Shown piece by piece: positions 6,109 to 8,587 of a DNA stretch of 8,587 nt. The stretch lies in contig CAZNMF010000298.1 of the NCBI GenBank assembly GCA_964573795.1, positions 1-8,587 of the forward strand, read 5' to 3'. The position numbers were made by a program, and so were the translations under genes. The notes below the pieces were generated by a model that did no database searches, was not told the origin of the DNA, and saw only the letters and a list, made by a program, of their open reading frames with translations. Every line of letters starts with the position of its first letter. Position 1 is the first letter of the stretch. The stretch comes from CAZNMF01 sp964573795. GTDB lineage: Bacteria; Acidobacteriota; Vicinamibacteria; Vicinamibacterales; SCN-69-37.

Positions 6109-6146
6109 GGGCGGCCGCCCGTCCGGCCGGACCTGAAGGTCCGGCC
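6109..6146. repeat. Palindrome plus perfect 10-bp hairpin, REP-like
   Basis: GGGCGGCCGCCC (6109-6120) is a 12-bp perfect palindrome. It is followed by GGCCGGACCT (6125-6134), loop GA, AGGTCCGGCC (6137-6146), a perfect 10-bp stem. Its position in a plus-strand intergenic gap after the protease would suit a terminator without a T-run or a repetitive extragenic palindrome. Confidence 0.65.
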
Positions 6147-6158
6147 CTCCGAAGAGCG

Positions 6159-6186
6159 CCCGTAGCCCGTAGCCCGCAGCCCGCAG
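6159..6186 (+). repeat. CCCGTAG/CCCGCAG heptamer array
   Basis: Four tandem heptamers: CCCGTAG twice, then CCCGCAG twice. Like the CTTCGAA arrays it is 28 bp long with a 7-nt unit and four copies, but of unrelated sequence. It ends 12 nt before the ATG of the DUF2461 gene, with TATCTT (6187-6192) in between, so it occupies that gene's promoter or leader. Confidence 0.9.
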
Positions 6187-6198
6187 TATCTTCCTTCC

Positions 6199-6870
6199 AT
6201 GTCCGCGTACTTCGGTCCCGCGCTCTTCACCTTCCTCAAACAACTGAAACGGCACAACACGCGCGAGTGGTTCGAGGCGCATCGCGATCGCTACGTCGAG
6301 CACGTCGAGGCGCCGATGCTGCGGTTCATCGCCGATCTCGGTCCGCGGCTCGCCGCGATCAGCCCGGCGTTCGTCGTCGATCCGAAGCGCACCGGTGGAT
6401 CGATGTACCGGATCTATCGCGACACCCGCTTCTCGCCGGACAAATCGCCGTACAAGACGCACGTCGCCGCGCACTTTCGGCACGAGACACACAAGTCCGC
6501 GCCTTCGGTCGCCGGTTTCTACTTCCATCTCGAGCCCGGCGATTGCCTCGGCGGGGGCGGCATCTATCATCCGGACGCGCCGACGCTGACGCGCATCCGG
6601 CTGGCAATCGTCGAGAACGGGCGCGCGTGGGCCGCCGTGAAGAAGGCCGGTCTGGCCATCGAGGGCGACACGCTGCGGCGCGCGCCGGCGGGCTTCGACC
6701 CGGCGCACCGGTTCGTCGACGACCTGAAGCGCAAGGATCACTATGCGCTTCGGACGTTCGCCGAGCGCGAGATCTGCAGCCCGGGATTCCTCGATCGCTA
6801 CGTCGAGGTCTGCCGCGAGGTCGCGCCGCTCGTCGCGTTCCTGACGCGCGCCACGGGCGGGCGCTGGTAG
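6199..6870 (+). CDS. DUF2461 family protein (TIGR02453-like)
   Basis: A 223-residue soluble protein of a widespread bacterial and fungal family with no established biochemical role. Recognisable stretches are LKRHNTREWFEAHRDRY (16-32), the core MYRIYRDTRFSPDKSPYKTH (69-88), GFYFHLEP (106-113) and GGGIYHPD (118-125), then a helical C-terminal half. The length is typical of the family and no residue appears lost. There is no signal peptide. The start at 6199 fits the conserved opening but has no Shine-Dalgarno; TATCTT 6 nt upstream may be a -10 box of a leaderless transcript. The gene is bracketed by identical 31-bp direct repeats and preceded by two palindromes and a second heptamer array, so it probably forms its own unit. 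The family call is firm; the function is unknown. Confidence 0.92.
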   Translation: MSAYFGPALFTFLKQLKRHNTREWFEAHRDRYVEHVEAPMLRFIADLGPRLAAISPAFVVDPKRTGGSMYRIYRDTRFSPDKSPYKTHVAAHFRHETHKSAPSVAGFYFHLEPGDCLGGGGIYHPDAPTLTRIRLAIVENGRAWAAVKKAGLAIEGDTLRRAPAGFDPAHRFVDDLKRKDHYALRTFAEREICSPGFLDRYVEVCREVAPLVAFLTRATGGRW

Positions 6871-6873
6871 TGG

Positions 6874-6904
6874 AAACTTCGAACTTCGAACTTTGAACTT
6901 CGAA
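6874..6904 (+). repeat. CTTCGAA heptamer array, copy B
   Basis: Identical over 31 bp to copy A (6059-6089) in the same orientation, with units at 6877, 6884, 6891 (CTTTGAA) and 6898. It begins 4 nt after the DUF2461 stop. The distance between copies is 815 bp. Confidence 0.95.
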
Positions 6905-6937
6905 CGGCGATGACTCACGCGCCAAATCGCAGGCAGA

Positions 6938-6943
6938 TACAAT
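6938..6943 (+). promoter_or_regulatory. Possible -10 box (TACAAT) of the 6963 gene
   Basis: TACAAT starts 25 nt before ATG 6963. Transcription would begin near 6950, just ahead of GGAGG (6954-6958), leaving ATG 6942 untranscribed. No good -35 is seen. The same hexamer at nearly the same distance precedes ilvD. Confidence 0.4.
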
Positions 6944-6962
6944 GAGTCCGTCCGGAGGACGC

Positions 6963-8120
6963 ATGTCGCACGCCCGACGTCTGGCCGCTCTGGTTCTCGT
7001 CGTCTGTGCCGGGCTCGTCTGCCTGCGAGGATCCGCGCTGCCGGCGGCCCGCGCGGATCTGCCCGCGCGGCTCACGGACGCGGAGTTCTGGGACCTCACG
7101 GAGCGCATGTCCGAGCCGGGCGGATCGTTCCGCTCCGACAACTTCCTGTCGAACGAGCGCGGCTACCAGGTCGTCATTCCGGACCTGATCAAGACCGCGC
7201 GGCCGCATCGCGTCTACCTTGGCGTCGGCCCCGAGCAGAACTTTCCGTACATCATCGCGCTCGAGCCGCAGATGGCGTTCATCTTCGACATCCGCCGCGG
7301 CAATCTGCACGAGCACCTGCTCTACAAGGCGCTGTTCGAGATGTCGAAGGACCGCGCGGATTTCCTGTCGCGCCTGTGGTCGCGCGTGCGGCCGGAGGGG
7401 CTGACGACGACGTCGCGCGTCGACGAGCTGATGGCCGCGTACGAAGCGGTCGCGCCGACGCCAGAGGCGTACGCGGCGAACTTCAGGGCCGTCACCGATT
7501 GGCTGACGAAGACGCACGGCTTCAAGCTGCACGAGGGCGATCTCGACGGGATCGACTACGTCTACAAGGAAGCGTTCTACGCGGGCGGTCCCGACCTGAA
7601 CTACTCGATGGGCGGCGGCTTCGGCGGCAATCGATCGACCTACGCCGAGCTGCAGATGCTCGACGACGGGCAAGGCCTGAACAGAGGATTCCTCGCGACC
7701 GAGAAGAGCTGGCTCGCGATCAAAGACCTGGAGTCGCGCAACCTCATCGTGCCGGTCGTCGGCGACTTCGGCGGGCCGTTCGCGATCCGCGCCGTGGGCG
7801 CGTATCTCAAAGCGCACGACGCCCTCGTCTCCGCGTTCTATCTGTCGAACGTCGAGCAGTATCTCAACCAGGACGGCAAGGAAGACGAGTTCCTGTGCAG
7901 CGTGGCGGCGCTGCCGCTCGACGACACCAGCACGTTCATCTACACAGGCGGCGGGCGCTACGGCCGCGGCTTCGGCCGCGGCTTCGGCGGAGGATTCGGC
8001 CGCGGCGGCGGCCGGGGCGGCGGCCTCAACGTGACGTTCCTGCGGCCCATGCTGCCCGACGCGCGGTCGTGCGCGGCGAGCGCGCTGCCGGCGCCGGCCG
8101 CGCCCGCCCGTCTACAATAA
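6963..8120 (+). CDS. Exported protein of a conserved unknown-function family (LIC_10091-like), Gly/Arg-rich tail
   Basis: A 385-residue protein. Residues 1-31 form a Sec signal peptide (basic MSHARR, hydrophobic core 7-20, ARA before D32); cysteines at 15 and 20 lack a lipobox. The main domain, about 55-327, has RVYLGVGPEQNFPYI (83-97), FIFDIRRGNLHEHLLYKALFE (106-126), YKEAFYAGGPDLNYS (201-215), RNLIVPVVGDFGGPFAIRAVG (259-279) and FYLSNVEQYL (292-301). I recall these as typical of the family annotated LIC_10091 or hypothetical; the GVGPEQN and VVGDFGG stretches suggest a Rossmann-type nucleotide or SAM fold, which is inference. Residues 334-353 are five tetrapeptides of G-R-G-F/G type. ATG 6963 is chosen over ATG 6942 because GGAGG (6954-6958) precedes it and a possible -10 overlaps 6942. 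ilvD follows 18 bp downstream. Confidence 0.85.
   Translation: MSHARRLAALVLVVCAGLVCLRGSALPAARADLPARLTDAEFWDLTERMSEPGGSFRSDNFLSNERGYQVVIPDLIKTARPHRVYLGVGPEQNFPYIIALEPQMAFIFDIRRGNLHEHLLYKALFEMSKDRADFLSRLWSRVRPEGLTTTSRVDELMAAYEAVAPTPEAYAANFRAVTDWLTKTHGFKLHEGDLDGIDYVYKEAFYAGGPDLNYSMGGGFGGNRSTYAELQMLDDGQGLNRGFLATEKSWLAIKDLESRNLIVPVVGDFGGPFAIRAVGAYLKAHDALVSAFYLSNVEQYLNQDGKEDEFLCSVAALPLDDTSTFIYTGGGRYGRGFGRGFGGGFGRGGGRGGGLNVTFLRPMLPDARSCAASALPAPAAPARLQ
7962..8021 (+). repeat. 12-bp in-frame tandem repeat encoding G-R-G-F
   Basis: Five 12-bp units: GGCCGCGGCTTC twice, GGCGGAGGATTC, GGCCGCGGCGGC and GGCCGGGGCGGC, in the reading frame of the 6963 gene. They encode GRGF, GRGF, GGGF, GRGG, GRGG. The first two units are identical at DNA level, which points to recent slippage. 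Confidence 0.9.
8113..8118 (+). promoter_or_regulatory. Possible -10 box (TACAAT) of ilvD
   Basis: TACAAT overlaps the end of the upstream gene and begins 26 nt before the ilvD ATG. GAGGT (8126-8130) then sits 8 nt before the start as ribosome binding site. Read-through from the upstream gene is equally possible. Confidence 0.35.
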
Positions 8121-8138
8121 AGCTCGAGGTTCGTTTCG

Positions 8139-8587
8139 ATGCCCGCTTATCGCTCCCGCACGACCACGCACGGCCGCAACATGGCCGGCGCGCGCAGCCT
8201 CTGGCGCGCCACCGGCATGAACGACGGCGATTTCGACAAGCCCATCATCGCCGTCGCCAACTCGTTCACGCAGTTCGTGCCGGGGCACGTGCACCTGAAG
8301 GATCTCGGCCAGATGGTCGCGCGCGAGATCGAGCAGGCCGGCGGCGTCGCGAAGGAGTTCAACACGATTGCCGTCGACGACGGCATCGCGATGGGGCATG
8401 ACGGCATGCTGTACAGCCTGCCGTCGCGCGAGCTGATCGCCGACGCCGTCGAGTACATGGTCAACGCGCACTGCGCCGACGCGCTGGTGTGCATCTCCAA
8501 CTGCGACAAGATCACGCCCGGCATGCTCATGGCCGCGCTGCGGCTGAACATCCCGGCGATCTTCGTGTCCGGCGGGCCGATGGAGGC
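8139..8587 (+). CDS. ilvD: Dihydroxy-acid dehydratase, 5' part (cut by window end)
   Basis: The first 149 residues of a protein normally about 610 long; the frame is open to the window edge. The enzyme dehydrates 2,3-dihydroxy-isovalerate and 2,3-dihydroxy-3-methylvalerate in valine, leucine and isoleucine synthesis, in the cytoplasm. MPAYRSRTTTHGRNMAGARS opens it as in the Escherichia coli enzyme. VDDGIAMGHDGM (79-90) carries Mg ligand D81; CISNCDKITPGM (118-129) carries cluster cysteine C122, D123 and K124, the lysine that is carbamylated in the family. At 45-50 it reads QFVPGH, without the extra Cys (PCN-type motif) of the [2Fe-2S] class, so it resembles the oxygen-sensitive E. coli-type [4Fe-4S] class. 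GAGGT 8 nt upstream supports the ATG. It lies 18 bp after the preceding gene. Confidence 0.97.
   Translation, partial: MPAYRSRTTTHGRNMAGARSLWRATGMNDGDFDKPIIAVANSFTQFVPGHVHLKDLGQMVAREIEQAGGVAKEFNTIAVDDGIAMGHDGMLYSLPSRELIADAVEYMVNAHCADALVCISNCDKITPGMLMAALRLNIPAIFVSGGPME

Noticed and set aside
4115..6136. A 673-codon plus-strand frame overlapping the protease
   Set aside because: Arg-rich out-of-frame shadow of the real gene with no motifs.
6059..6186. CRISPR array
   Set aside because: Units are 7 bp and contiguous, with no spacers and no cas genes nearby.
4293..6260. A 655-codon open frame antisense to the protease
   Set aside because: Its translation is Arg/Val/Asp-rich low-complexity with no recognisable domain; the plus strand carries a signal peptide, a metzincin site and five repeats. 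GC-rich DNA gives long antisense frames.
6059..6904. Insertion sequence or composite transposon around the DUF2461 gene
   Set aside because: The flanking repeats are direct heptamer arrays, not terminal inverted repeats; no transposase and no target-site duplication are visible.
110..8587. A coordinated multi-gene system such as defence or a biosynthetic cluster
   Set aside because: Strands alternate, most genes have their own intergenic regions, and the families (HU, cupin, VOC, GT-C, HisC, protease, DUF2461, IlvD) have no known joint pathway.

Overview
The window is GC-rich, gene-dense chromosomal DNA from a free-living bacterium. The mix of genes (an HU variant with a basic N-terminal extension, a secreted metzincin carrying VCBS/FG-GAP repeats, a DUF2461 protein, a non-operonic histidinol-phosphate aminotransferase) and the TTCGAA-type intergenic repeats would fit an uncultured soil-type lineage such as Acidobacteriota (Vicinamibacteria-like). 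That placement is inference from style only. No rRNA, tRNA, CRISPR array, phage gene or insertion sequence is visible.

Layout, left to right: (1) 110-457, HU-family nucleoid protein, followed by a strong hairpin at 488-510. (2) 565-960, small cupin. (3) 961-1057, a 27-bp imperfect inverted repeat between convergent genes. (4) 1058-1456 on the minus strand, VOC/glyoxalase-fold protein. (5) 1522-2994, a polytopic GT-C-like membrane protein whose 3' end overlaps the next gene tail to tail by 41 bp. (6) 2954-4072 on the minus strand, histidinol-phosphate aminotransferase (hisC-like). (7) 4185-6056, divergent from hisC, a secreted leishmanolysin-like zinc metalloprotease with five C-terminal VCBS/FG-GAP repeats. 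(8) 6199-6870, DUF2461 protein, bracketed by two identical 31-bp direct repeats made of the heptamer CTTCGAA. (9) 6963-8120, a secreted or periplasmic protein of a conserved unknown family with a Gly/Arg-rich tail. (10) 8139 to the window end, the start of ilvD (dihydroxy-acid dehydratase).

The genes do not form one pathway. hisC and ilvD are amino-acid biosynthesis genes that stand alone here; the rest are small metabolic-fold proteins, one membrane glycosyltransferase candidate and two exported proteins. Only the last two genes (18-bp gap) look close enough to share a transcript, although ilvD also has its own possible -10 box.

I see no convincing new multi-gene system. The most unusual signal is intergenic: a family of heptanucleotide tandem arrays and palindromes at 981-1064, 6059-6186 and 6874-6904. 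Two are identical direct repeats flanking one gene, one forms a long inverted repeat containing a stop codon, and one is a second array type (CCCGTAG/CCCGCAG). These resemble in style the heptanucleotide STRR repeats of cyanobacteria. The second point of interest is the protease, whose third zinc ligand is displaced about 100 residues downstream as in the M8 (leishmanolysin) arrangement.
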